Source of the DNA: SICU01 sp964408235
Lineage (GTDB): Archaea; Nanobdellota; Nanobdellia; Pacearchaeales; GW2011-AR1
NCBI GenBank assembly: GCA_964408235.1
Contig: CAYOYN010000009.1
Location: 1 to 27,321, forward strand
DNA length: 27,321 nt
Direction: 5' to 3'
A program made the position numbers and the translations under genes. This document shows, piece after piece, positions 20,701 through 27,321 of this stretch (its first letter is position 1; each line of letters opens with the position of its first letter). The notes beneath the pieces are model-generated. The model was given only the letters and a program-made list of their open reading frames with translations, searched no databases and was not told where the DNA came from.

Positions 20701-23478
20701 CTATTTAAGGCTTTGGCAGAAGTCACAGTTCTTTTCGACATTACACTTTTTGAAACCAAATTTCCTTGCCTGCATTATGTTTTGTGCGGTTTCTACTATT
20801 TCTTTTACAACTTCATTTAAATCAAATTGGGTTCTTGGGGAATGGATTTCTTTTGCTATACCTTCTGAATTTATCTCAAAAATTAGAGGGGTTTCTTTTT
20901 GAAGCATGTCTAAGATTAAGCGTTTTGGATTTCCAAAATCTTGAGATGCTAAGGCGTATATGCCTAATTGCCAGTTTCTATATCTTGGTTTAATGTCAGA
21001 TTTTCCTGTTTTGTAATCTACAATTGTTAAGTTGCCTTGATCATCTGTATCTATTCTATCTGCATAACCTGTAAAAGTTAGGTTTTTTATTTTATGTTTT
21101 AGATGCACTTCAACTTGAGAATTTTGATTGTATAATGATTTGTTTCTTTCTAAGAATATTTTAATCATTGGAAGAGCTTCTTCTAGATTGAGATCTTTGT
21201 ATTCTTCTAATTGCATTATTTTTGTTAAATCTTCTATTTCTTTTTGATTTTTGATGTTTTGTTTTACTGCTTTTTCAAGGACTTTATGGATAAAAGTACC
21301 TAATGTAATTGCTTCCCAGCTTTGAGGTGTTGGGTCTGGCATATTGTAAACATATTTCATTTCATAACGCTTTTGACATTCATCAAATAACTGTAATGAT
21401 GAAGGTGAGAAACTGACATACTGTTCATCTAATTGGTTTGCTGGCTTTAGAGTTACTTCTGGAACAACGTATTTTTCTTCTGTGTCTATTATGAATTCTA
21501 TGTCTTCATTATTTTGATAAGCTATTTCATTTAGGAATTGGCTTGGCTCAAATTTTCTTTGGCCGTATTCTTTAGCGTATGTTATGAATAGTTTATGTCT
21601 TGCTCTTGTGAAACCTACATAACATAAACGCCTTTCTTCTGCTATTTGGCTTTCTAGATTATCTCCTTCATCTATTCTTTCAATAGGGAATTTTTTCTGT
21701 ACCATAGAAGACATAATTACTAGGTCGTATTCTAGACCTTTAGTTGCATGGTTAGTCATGATTCTTATTCCATCTTTTACTAGTTCTGGAGCTTCTACAT
21801 TGATGTTTAGAGAGTCTATTGTGTTTAGATGGTAAATTAACCCTGACAAGTCTGAATCTTGTTCGGGTAATTCTTTTACGAAAGAATGGAATTTTTCTAA
21901 TACTGGAATCGAATCTTTATCTTCAATATTTAGTAACTCATATAGTTTTTTAACTAATTCATGTGCTTTTGGCTTTTGATTTTGTAAGTCTAAAAGGTTA
22001 TTTACTATTTTTTTAACTAGTTGTAGTTGTGATTCGCTATTTTTTGATATTTGGAAATCTTTAGTTATAAAATCTTGACATATACATTCACTTTCTCTTA
22101 ACCTTTGCATTTCTTTAGTTATTATGAAATTATCTTTTTGATCAGTTATTGTTTGATTTACTATCTCCCATATTGCAACTTCTCCGTATTTTGATTTATT
22201 TTGTAACTTTTCTGTTAATGTTAAATAAGCTCGGATTAATTTTATTTTTTTATCTTTTAATAAAGAATCTTTATTCACACTTGTGAACGGGATGTTTTCA
22301 TATTCTAACTGTTTCTTGAGAAGATTTGATTGTTGGTGCGTTCTGAATATAACACATATCTTGTTCAATGGGGTGTTTTTTTGCATTTCTTCTCTAATTA
22401 ATTCTATTATTTTTCTTACTTCTTCTTTAGAGTTCTTTAGCTCAAAGACTTTTACTTTATCTCCTTCAAAGTTATGTGCATTTCTTACTTTGAAACAGTC
22501 TTCTTGTTTTTCATAATTGTTTTTTATTAGTTCATGTGCTATGTTTAGAATCTTATTAGTTGATCGGTATGATTTGTCTAATCTGTATATATCTTCATTT
22601 TTTACTTGGAACTTTTCTTTGAAATAGTTAAAATTATCTTCATATGCTCCTCTGAACTTGTATATTGATTGATTTAAATCTCCTACGACAGTGATATTCT
22701 TTTTTATTGCTATTTTTTCTAATAAATCACATTGAATTTTATTTGTATCTTGAAATTCATCTACTATGACATGTTCAAATGAGTTTGATATTTCTGGATG
22801 TTTAGTTAGTAGTTCTAGAGCCTTATTATGAAGATCTGAATAGTCTAGGCCTCCTTGGGATTGTTTTATTTTTTCATAACTTTTCCAGGCTTGAATGAAT
22901 TTTGCATTTTTGATTTGATTTTCTAAATTATCTCTTTCTTCTTTGATTACATCTATTTGATCCTTTGATAATTTATTGATGTGATTTGTGTTTATTTTGA
23001 ATTTTGCTTCTTCTAGTTTCCTTGAAAGGTTTTGTATTTCTTCTTGGGATTTTTCTTGTATTTTTAGACTTTCTAGGGATATACCTAAGTCTTTTTTTGT
23101 GCCTATCTCATCAATGTATCTATTGCATAATAAAGGAGGGGTCTTGAAATATTTGTGAAGGAGAATTTTACCATCATCAGGAGTTATTATTTTGAAATTA
23201 GTTTTGATATTTATCTTTTCTCCATGGGCTCTTAATATATCTGCACAAAATGAATGGAATGTTGATATTATTGGTCCATTATTTTTTAGGAATGGAATTA
23301 TTCTTTCTTTTAGATTGTTTACTGCTTCATTAGAAAAAGTTAGGCAGACTACTGATTCTATTGGAATAGGTTTATTGTTAATAATATATTTTAGTTTTTC
23401 AATAATGCTTCTTGTTTTTCCAGTACCTGCTCCTGCGAGAACAGCACATGGACCACTTACTTTTTTTAGATACTCCAT
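20701..23478 (-). CDS. UvrD/AddA-like superfamily 1 helicase with C-terminal RecB-type nuclease
   Basis: 925 residues. Helicase motifs are Walker A AGAGTGKT (15-22), LTFSNEAV (Ia), STFHSFCADILRAHG, VDEFQDTN (II, D240-E241), VVGDLNQSIYKFRGA (III), YRST (IV), a MTNHATKGLEYDLVI stretch (V) and EERRLCYVGFTRAR (VI). The C-terminal PDDEXK domain has SPSSLQLFDEC, TLGTFIHKVLE, FTGYADRID, IVDYKTGK (D821, K823) and QLGIYALA. C701 with C912, C918 and C921 may hold an Fe-S cluster as in AddB/Cas4-type nucleases, but the final spacing is Cx5Cx2C instead of Cx2Cx5C. The protein begins 14 residues before Walker A, so the usual Q motif is absent; an in-frame TAA 4-6 nt upstream rules out a longer start. Probable role: DNA end resection or repair. 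Confidence 0.9.
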   Translation of the reverse strand: MEYLKKVSGPCAVLAGAGTGKTRSIIEKLKYIINNKPIPIESVVCLTFSNEAVNNLKERIIPFLKNNGPIISTFHSFCADILRAHGEKINIKTNFKIITPDDGKILLHKYFKTPPLLCNRYIDEIGTKKDLGISLESLKIQEKSQEEIQNLSRKLEEAKFKINTNHINKLSKDQIDVIKEERDNLENQIKNAKFIQAWKSYEKIKQSQGGLDYSDLHNKALELLTKHPEISNSFEHVIVDEFQDTNKIQCDLLEKIAIKKNITVVGDLNQSIYKFRGAYEDNFNYFKEKFQVKNEDIYRLDKSYRSTNKILNIAHELIKNNYEKQEDCFKVRNAHNFEGDKVKVFELKNSKEEVRKIIELIREEMQKNTPLNKICVIFRTHQQSNLLKKQLEYENIPFTSVNKDSLLKDKKIKLIRAYLTLTEKLQNKSKYGEVAIWEIVNQTITDQKDNFIITKEMQRLRESECICQDFITKDFQISKNSESQLQLVKKIVNNLLDLQNQKPKAHELVKKLYELLNIEDKDSIPVLEKFHSFVKELPEQDSDLSGLIYHLNTIDSLNINVEAPELVKDGIRIMTNHATKGLEYDLVIMSSMVQKKFPIERIDEGDNLESQIAEERRLCYVGFTRARHKLFITYAKEYGQRKFEPSQFLNEIAYQNNEDIEFIIDTEEKYVVPEVTLKPANQLDEQYVSFSPSSLQLFDECQKRYEMKYVYNMPDPTPQSWEAITLGTFIHKVLEKAVKQNIKNQKEIEDLTKIMQLEEYKDLNLEEALPMIKIFLERNKSLYNQNSQVEVHLKHKIKNLTFTGYADRIDTDDQGNLTIVDYKTGKSDIKPRYRNWQLGIYALASQDFGNPKRLILDMLQKETPLIFEINSEGIAKEIHSPRTQFDLNEVVKEIVETAQNIMQARKFGFKKCNVEKNCDFCQSLK

Positions 23479-23500
23479 AATTTATCTAGAAATTGTGTTG

Positions 23501-23508
23501 TTTATATG
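23501..23508 (-). promoter_or_regulatory. TATA box for the helicase-nuclease gene
   Basis: On the minus strand CATATAAA is centred about 27 nt before ATG 23478. It gives leaderless spacing and supports the short N-terminus chosen for the helicase. Confidence 0.55.
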
Positions 23509-23553
23509 ATTTTAGTGTCTTTTTTAATGTGCTTCTGTTGATTCTCTGCTTGC

Positions 23554-23581
23554 GCATTGTACATTAACAATGCTTTTATTT
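23554..23581 (+). terminator. Hairpin with T-rich tail, terminator-like
   Basis: GCATTGT (23554-23560) and ACAATGC (23567-23573) pair perfectly around a 6-nt loop, followed by TTTTATTT. Read on the plus strand it resembles an intrinsic terminator, yet no plus-strand gene precedes it; it may be a relic or a block to antisense transcription. Confidence 0.4.
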
Positions 23582-23708
23582 GGTCTGGATCGCAGATGTG
23601 AATAGAAGAGGGTTATTATAAGGTATATCCAGAAGAGATTATTGAGATGTTAGAAGATATTCTTAGAATTTTGAAGGGAAGAAAAGGCTCTGGAATTAAA
23701 CCGTAAGG

Positions 23709-23716
23709 TTATAAAA
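23709..23716 (+). promoter_or_regulatory. TATA box for the YciC-like gene
   Basis: TTATAAAA lies 28 nt before ATG 23737, at leaderless spacing. Confidence 0.6.
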
Positions 23717-23736
23717 GCTTCAAAACCTACAATTTT

Positions 23737-25503
23737 ATGAGTTTTGCCTCTTTATTGAGAAAATCTATTCTAGATTATAAGGTTAATTTTAAAGCAATAT
23801 TCGGACTAGTATTTTGGTTTGTAATACTTCCATCCATTCTTATTAGTATTTTAACTTTAGTAACTGAAAACCCATTTTTTAGTATTGCTAATCAAAATGG
23901 CTCGGAATTAAATGTTGGCGTAATAGTAATGGCAGTATTATTAGGCATTCTCGGAATTGCCTTGTTATTTCTGCAGTTTATTCCAATGGTGGGAATTACT
24001 TCTATCTCTGTAAATAAAAAAACATTTATTTTCAAAGAGGCACTTAAGTCTGCAAAAGAAAATTATTGGTTATACCTTGGTTTTTGTATTGTAATGTTCA
24101 TCTATTTATTTGGCCTTTTTATTTTATTAATAATACCTGGGCTTATTTTTATGATCTACTGGTCATTAGGAACTTATGCCTTATTTGATAAAAAACATAC
24201 AAGAATTAATGAAGCTCTAAAAAAAAGTAGGCAGCTAGTAAGAGGTAATTGGTGGAGGATTTTCTGGTATTTGGTCTTAATTTATGCTATTATATCCATT
24301 GTATGGTTAGCCACAAGCACCCTCCTTCCAGATTTACAAAGAGAGTATTTGACTAGCAAAATTACGGGAGAAGAAGTTTCTTTAGAAAAAAGCATAATAA
24401 TTTCGATTATAAGTTTGGTAGCGAGTATATTATATAATTTATTAGCTATTCCGATACTATTATTATTCTTCAAAAATGCCTATCTCGAGTTAAGAGATAA
24501 GCCTAAAAAAGAACCTAAATTAATAAAATCTGAAAAAAAGGATTTCATATGGCTTTCAACTAGAATATCTGCCTATTTATTTATTTTATTGAATGTTATA
24601 TTCTATTTCATCTTTCCAGAAACTTTCTTATTAAATTTATGGCCTGATCTAATAATTCCCTATATTGTAATTTTTGCTTTAATAGTATCAACAATCCATC
24701 TTTGCACTCATAAAAAGAGAGCATTTGCATTGGTAGTCTTCCTATTGTCTTTATTGATAACATTAGGATTAGCAGTTGGAGGAGTTATGGTACTTTATGA
24801 TAATTATGAATATCAAAAAGAACTTGGCTTTGAAAAACCCCTAGTTGATCTTGTTAACCAGACCTTAAAAACTGAAGAGTATGACTTGAAAAATTTTGAG
24901 ATATCTAGTCCTATGAACATTTCTGTAAATTTTTCATCGGATAAGCCAGTTAATTTAATTATAATTGAAGAGGCAGAATTAAAAAAATATGCAAGAAATG
25001 AAAGCTATGAAACATTTAGTACAGATATTAATATAACGCAAGGCTTTGTAGAGGGAATTGAAATATTGCCAGGTAATTATTCTTTAATAATAGCATCCTC
25101 AGAAATAGGTACAACCATATATAGCGTAAAGATTAAACCTGTTTTAAATTTTAAAGGAGGGGGATATCCCACTACTATGCCAGATGGAAGATATTTGATA
25201 GTGAATGAATCCAGTGAAATTCCTTCAGATTATCATGAATGGTATACATTTTATGCTACTAATGGTTCAAAAGTTGAAATAATATTTGATTCAGAAGATT
25301 ATGCTAACATTTACTTGATTCCAGAAAGCAATTTTTCAGACTTCGAAGAGGGAAATAATTTTTATTCTTTAGTTAATGCTTCTGGCACTCGTTGGCCATG
25401 GCACCTTCAGAATTACACTTTGGAATCTGAAGGTACTTATTATTTTGTGGTTGTTTCCGATATAAATCCTGTCGAATACAAAAAGACTATTATAACTTGG
25501 TAG
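23737..25503 (+). CDS. YciC/GPDPase_memb-like membrane protein with extracellular beta domains
   Basis: 588 residues. The N-terminal half (about 1-250) has the pattern of the membrane domain seen in YciC/DUF975 and GPDPase_memb proteins: FKEALKSAKENYWLYLG, LLIIPGLIFMIYWSLGTYAL, then EALKKSRQLVRGNWWRIFWY. Three more hydrophobic segments follow at about 275-350. The last ~230 residues are outside, with two similar beta-sandwich units of GOLD/pre-peptidase type (SSDKPVNLIIIEEAELKKYA ... LPGNYSLIIASSE; NGSKVEIIFDSEDYANIYLI ... SEGTYYFVVVSD). No catalytic motif is visible. Roles in membrane stress or surface sensing are speculative. The next gene starts 13 nt downstream. Confidence 0.75.
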   Translation: MSFASLLRKSILDYKVNFKAIFGLVFWFVILPSILISILTLVTENPFFSIANQNGSELNVGVIVMAVLLGILGIALLFLQFIPMVGITSISVNKKTFIFKEALKSAKENYWLYLGFCIVMFIYLFGLFILLIIPGLIFMIYWSLGTYALFDKKHTRINEALKKSRQLVRGNWWRIFWYLVLIYAIISIVWLATSTLLPDLQREYLTSKITGEEVSLEKSIIISIISLVASILYNLLAIPILLLFFKNAYLELRDKPKKEPKLIKSEKKDFIWLSTRISAYLFILLNVIFYFIFPETFLLNLWPDLIIPYIVIFALIVSTIHLCTHKKRAFALVVFLLSLLITLGLAVGGVMVLYDNYEYQKELGFEKPLVDLVNQTLKTEEYDLKNFEISSPMNISVNFSSDKPVNLIIIEEAELKKYARNESYETFSTDINITQGFVEGIEILPGNYSLIIASSEIGTTIYSVKIKPVLNFKGGGYPTTMPDGRYLIVNESSEIPSDYHEWYTFYATNGSKVEIIFDSEDYANIYLIPESNFSDFEEGNNFYSLVNASGTRWPWHLQNYTLESEGTYYFVVVSDINPVEYKKTIITW

Positions 25504-25516
25504 GCCTTATAATAGA

Positions 25517-26353
25517 ATGAAAAATAAAAAATACTTTCTTATTTTGCTGTTTTTTGTCTTCTTAGTTATATTAATCTTATTTATTTTAAATAAAGATAAT
25601 TACCCTGCCATCAGTAGTGAAGGAAATTTTTATCCTTCAGATGTGATAATAAAACCTGTTCCTGGGCAGACAGATACAGAACAGATTAATGATATAATTA
25701 ATGCTAGTAATGGTTTGAATGTTTCAGAATATTACTGGTCGACTTTGATTACTCCGGATATTGAATACTTTGAGTTAGGCAATACTTATCTTGATTTATT
25801 AACTCCAGAGGATAGCTTTGGTAGAATTGTGAAATCTCCAACTAAATCAAGACATAATCAGCTTATCGCAATTATTTTTGACTACGGGGATAAAGGTAGG
25901 TCTTTATCCTATCAGAGGCCTATTAATTCCGATTCTGAACAATATGTAATTTTTGATCTTTTAGTTGATAATCCTGATAGGAACAAATTAAGACATAAGG
26001 TGGATATTGGCACTGATAAAAAGAATTGGGAATTAATCAAAAAAGAAACTAACTATCCTTTAAATAAACCTTTCAAACGCACTTATTTGTTAGTGCAGAA
26101 AAGAGGAGAAGATGGTGTTATGGAGGGATTAATCTATTATGAAGGAGCCATCATCACTCTAAGAATTAAAGGTCTTGTTAATGAAGATACTATTCTAGGT
26201 TTACAAGAGACAACCTGGGATGTTGCTGGTCGTCTTGAGAATATCCATGACAAACTTATTTCTCCATTAATAGGAAAAGTTTCTATATTTCAAAATAATA
26301 CTATTTTAGCTAGGCCAGATTTACCTGATCCAGATCTAGTCTCATATAATTAG
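25517..26353 (+). CDS. Membrane-anchored extracytoplasmic protein of unknown function
   Basis: 278 residues with one N-terminal hydrophobic helix (about 6-25) after MKNKKY and a soluble outside domain. There is no lipobox cysteine, so it is a signal anchor rather than a lipoprotein. The domain is mixed alpha/beta (IAIIFDYGDKGRSLSYQR, then a YLLVQKRGEDGVMEGLIYYE stretch and ITLRIKGLVNEDTILGLQ). I recognise no family. The 13-nt gap to the YciC-like gene suggests one transcript, although a TATA-like CTATTATAACTT near 25487 could serve it separately. Confidence 0.7.
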   Translation: MKNKKYFLILLFFVFLVILILFILNKDNYPAISSEGNFYPSDVIIKPVPGQTDTEQINDIINASNGLNVSEYYWSTLITPDIEYFELGNTYLDLLTPEDSFGRIVKSPTKSRHNQLIAIIFDYGDKGRSLSYQRPINSDSEQYVIFDLLVDNPDRNKLRHKVDIGTDKKNWELIKKETNYPLNKPFKRTYLLVQKRGEDGVMEGLIYYEGAIITLRIKGLVNEDTILGLQETTWDVAGRLENIHDKLISPLIGKVSIFQNNTILARPDLPDPDLVSYN

Positions 26354-26373
26354 CAAGTTTTTGAAAAGCAAGG

Positions 26374-26381
26374 TTTTTATC
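26374..26381 (+). promoter_or_regulatory. TATA box for the DUF4304-like gene
   Basis: TTTTTATC lies 29 nt before ATG 26403, in the short gap after the preceding stop. Confidence 0.45.
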
Positions 26382-26402
26382 TGCATTTTAATTAATTTAT
26401 AG

Positions 26403-26876
26403 ATGCGAAAAACAGAGAAATTCTTTATTGATGAATTTAATACTTATTTAAAAAAACATGGTTTTATTAAAAAAGGTTCATATTGGAAAAAACAAATTTC
26501 TGATTATTGGATCATTTTAAACTTAGAAAAATCACAATACGGTAAATATTTCTATCTTAATGTTGGAATATCTACTAACCATTTTAATAACTTAAAGGTT
26601 CAAAAAACATACCATTGGTCTTTAGCTACTCGTTATGAAACCATTTTTGGATTAGATAATCAAGAATTGATTAAGTTATTTGATTATTCCGCAGATGAGA
26701 AAAATATTCAAAATAATATAAAAGTTATATCTAAAAATTTAGATTTTTTATTGCAAATTTTTTATAAGCTAAATAGCAAAAGTTTTATAGAAAAACATTT
26801 TGATGAACTATTTAAGTCTTTTAATATTTCTCACTTTAGTATGGGTAACTTACAAAAAATTATTCAAAAAGATTAG
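26403..26876 (+). CDS. DUF4304-like protein
   Basis: 157 residues, soluble, without signal peptide. The N-terminal half has the DUF4304 pattern: a FFIDEFNTYLKKHGFIKKG helix and turn, SYWKKQISDYWIILNLEKS, then YGKYFYLNVGIS (family: LKxxGFKKKGxxWxR ... VxxxQKSxxxxxFYINxGI). The second half is helical and Lys/Asn-rich. The family is of unknown function and common in bacteria as small cytoplasmic, often immunity-like or orphan proteins. There is no toxin gene beside it here. A T-rich stretch (26899-26914) follows and could end transcription. Confidence 0.7.
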   Translation: MRKTEKFFIDEFNTYLKKHGFIKKGSYWKKQISDYWIILNLEKSQYGKYFYLNVGISTNHFNNLKVQKTYHWSLATRYETIFGLDNQELIKLFDYSADEKNIQNNIKVISKNLDFLLQIFYKLNSKSFIEKHFDELFKSFNISHFSMGNLQKIIQKD

Positions 26877-26959
26877 AACATTTACAAATTAAAATTATCT
26901 TTTTTATTTTATTTAGCAGTATTGTCGATAAGGATTATGCCTTTTTTTCCTGTTAAGTT

Positions 26960-27321
26960 TTACTTGAGAATTTCACCATGGCCGATTAAACGCCAGTGAT
27001 TGTTTATGTTTCTCGCTAATCCTACTTTATCATTTTTGAATGGGACTATTGGTATTTTTAGAGAGATTTCTGCTTCATCTTTATTCAATTTGATTATGTT
27101 TCCTACTGTTACTGATGTGTTTACAGATAACATTAGATTTTCTCCAGGTTTTAGTGCAGGGATAGGAATTCCTCCAACGTACTCTTTGAATAGATGGTGT
27201 TTGATAGTTATTTTATTCGTTATCTCTGGTAAAACCTTCTCTAACGAGACTACGCAGCCTGAGAGTGTATCTGTTTTACCTATTGACATATCCAATTCTG
27301 TTTCTATTGCTGCATTTCCTC
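26960..27321 (-). CDS. eif2g: Translation initiation factor aIF2 subunit gamma, C-terminal part
   Basis: The gene enters from the right edge on the minus strand and is open to the edge; only about the last 120 residues are visible. They match the end of domain II and domain III of aIF2-gamma: IETELDMSIGKTDTLSGCVV (family GTxLDPxLTKxDxLxGxVV), then LKPGENLMLSVNTSVTVG, AEISLKIPIVPFKNDKVGLA and the closing NHWRLIGHGEIL. With GTP the gamma subunit carries initiator Met-tRNA to the small ribosomal subunit; its GTPase domain lies outside the window. The stop TAA is at 26960-26962. Convergent with the DUF4304-like gene. Confidence 0.93.
   Translation of the reverse strand, partial: GNAAIETELDMSIGKTDTLSGCVVSLEKVLPEITNKITIKHHLFKEYVGGIPIPALKPGENLMLSVNTSVTVGNIIKLNKDEAEISLKIPIVPFKNDKVGLARNINNHWRLIGHGEILK

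Larger units (their letters stand above)
23479..23736. other. Longest intergenic region: divergent promoters, hairpin and a possible gene remnant
   Basis: This gap lies between the divergent helicase and YciC-like genes. Besides their TATA boxes it has a 7-bp hairpin with a T tract (23554-23581) and a plus-strand open stretch without a plausible start (23602-23706) that reads protein-like (EEGYYKVYPEEIIEMLEDIL) just after an in-frame TGA. This may be the decayed end of a lost gene, although open stretches of this length arise by chance in AT-rich DNA. Confidence 0.4.

Noticed and set aside
20663..20993. Plus-strand frames opposite the 3' end of the helicase-nuclease gene
   Set aside because: They overlap conserved nuclease-domain codons on the other strand and show Phe/Leu-rich antisense composition.
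1..27321. CRISPR arrays, tRNA, rRNA and insertion sequences
   Set aside because: I looked through the intergenic gaps and saw no spaced direct repeats, no cloverleaf with a TTCRA arm, and no transposase or flanking terminal repeats.

Overview
The window looks like a piece of an AT-rich genome from a small DPANN archaeon, most likely of the Woesearchaeota/Pacearchaeota group (inference). The archaeal signals are direct: ribosomal proteins L7Ae, S28e and L24e, the KEOPS subunit Kae1, the C-terminal part of aIF2-gamma, and TATA boxes 26-36 nt upstream of many start codons, implying leaderless or nearly leaderless mRNAs. Bacterial-type genes sit among them: gyrB/gyrA and an HTTM membrane protein.

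Positions 1-7140 hold a long run of same-strand secreted or membrane-anchored beta-sandwich proteins, broken into sub-operons by TATA boxes (2606, 3485, 5044, 7134). Two building blocks recur: large proteins with signal peptide, Ig-like domains, C-terminal membrane helix and basic tail (1397-2587, 3512-4627), and proteins with an N-terminal membrane helix and a short beta-rich ectodomain (961, 2638, 2831, 4624, 5073). The cluster is a candidate cell-surface fibre or adhesion system, in general layout like bacterial WxL/WxIP or TasA-type loci. It is followed by a coiled-coil protein, a DUF192-like protein and a 41-residue basic protein with an ideal Shine-Dalgarno sequence and its own terminator.

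Positions 8125-16208 are housekeeping: kae1 overlapping an HTTM gene; rpl7ae-rps28e-rpl24e, with a structured leader that contains a tiny uORF and a kink-turn-like element; and a gyrB - small acidic protein - gyrA operon in which the middle gene (net charge about -20) is coupled to gyrA by a TAATG overlap.

Positions 16251-27321 are accessory. They hold a pair of membrane proteins (one with an N-terminal repeat-like motif and a zinc ribbon, the other with four membrane helices and a HEPN domain carrying RNxxxH); a 749-residue surface protein with a putative glycosidase barrel; a membrane-anchored Holliday-junction-resolvase-like endonuclease; on the minus strand a UvrD/RecB-like helicase-nuclease with a 100-residue partner; a YciC-like membrane protein with extracellular domains; an anchored protein of unknown function; a DUF4304-like protein; and the 3' end of the aIF2-gamma gene entering from the right edge on the minus strand. 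I saw no CRISPR array, tRNA, rRNA or insertion sequence, and no gene-free stretch over 300 bases. The longest gap (23479-23736) holds a hairpin and a possible gene remnant.
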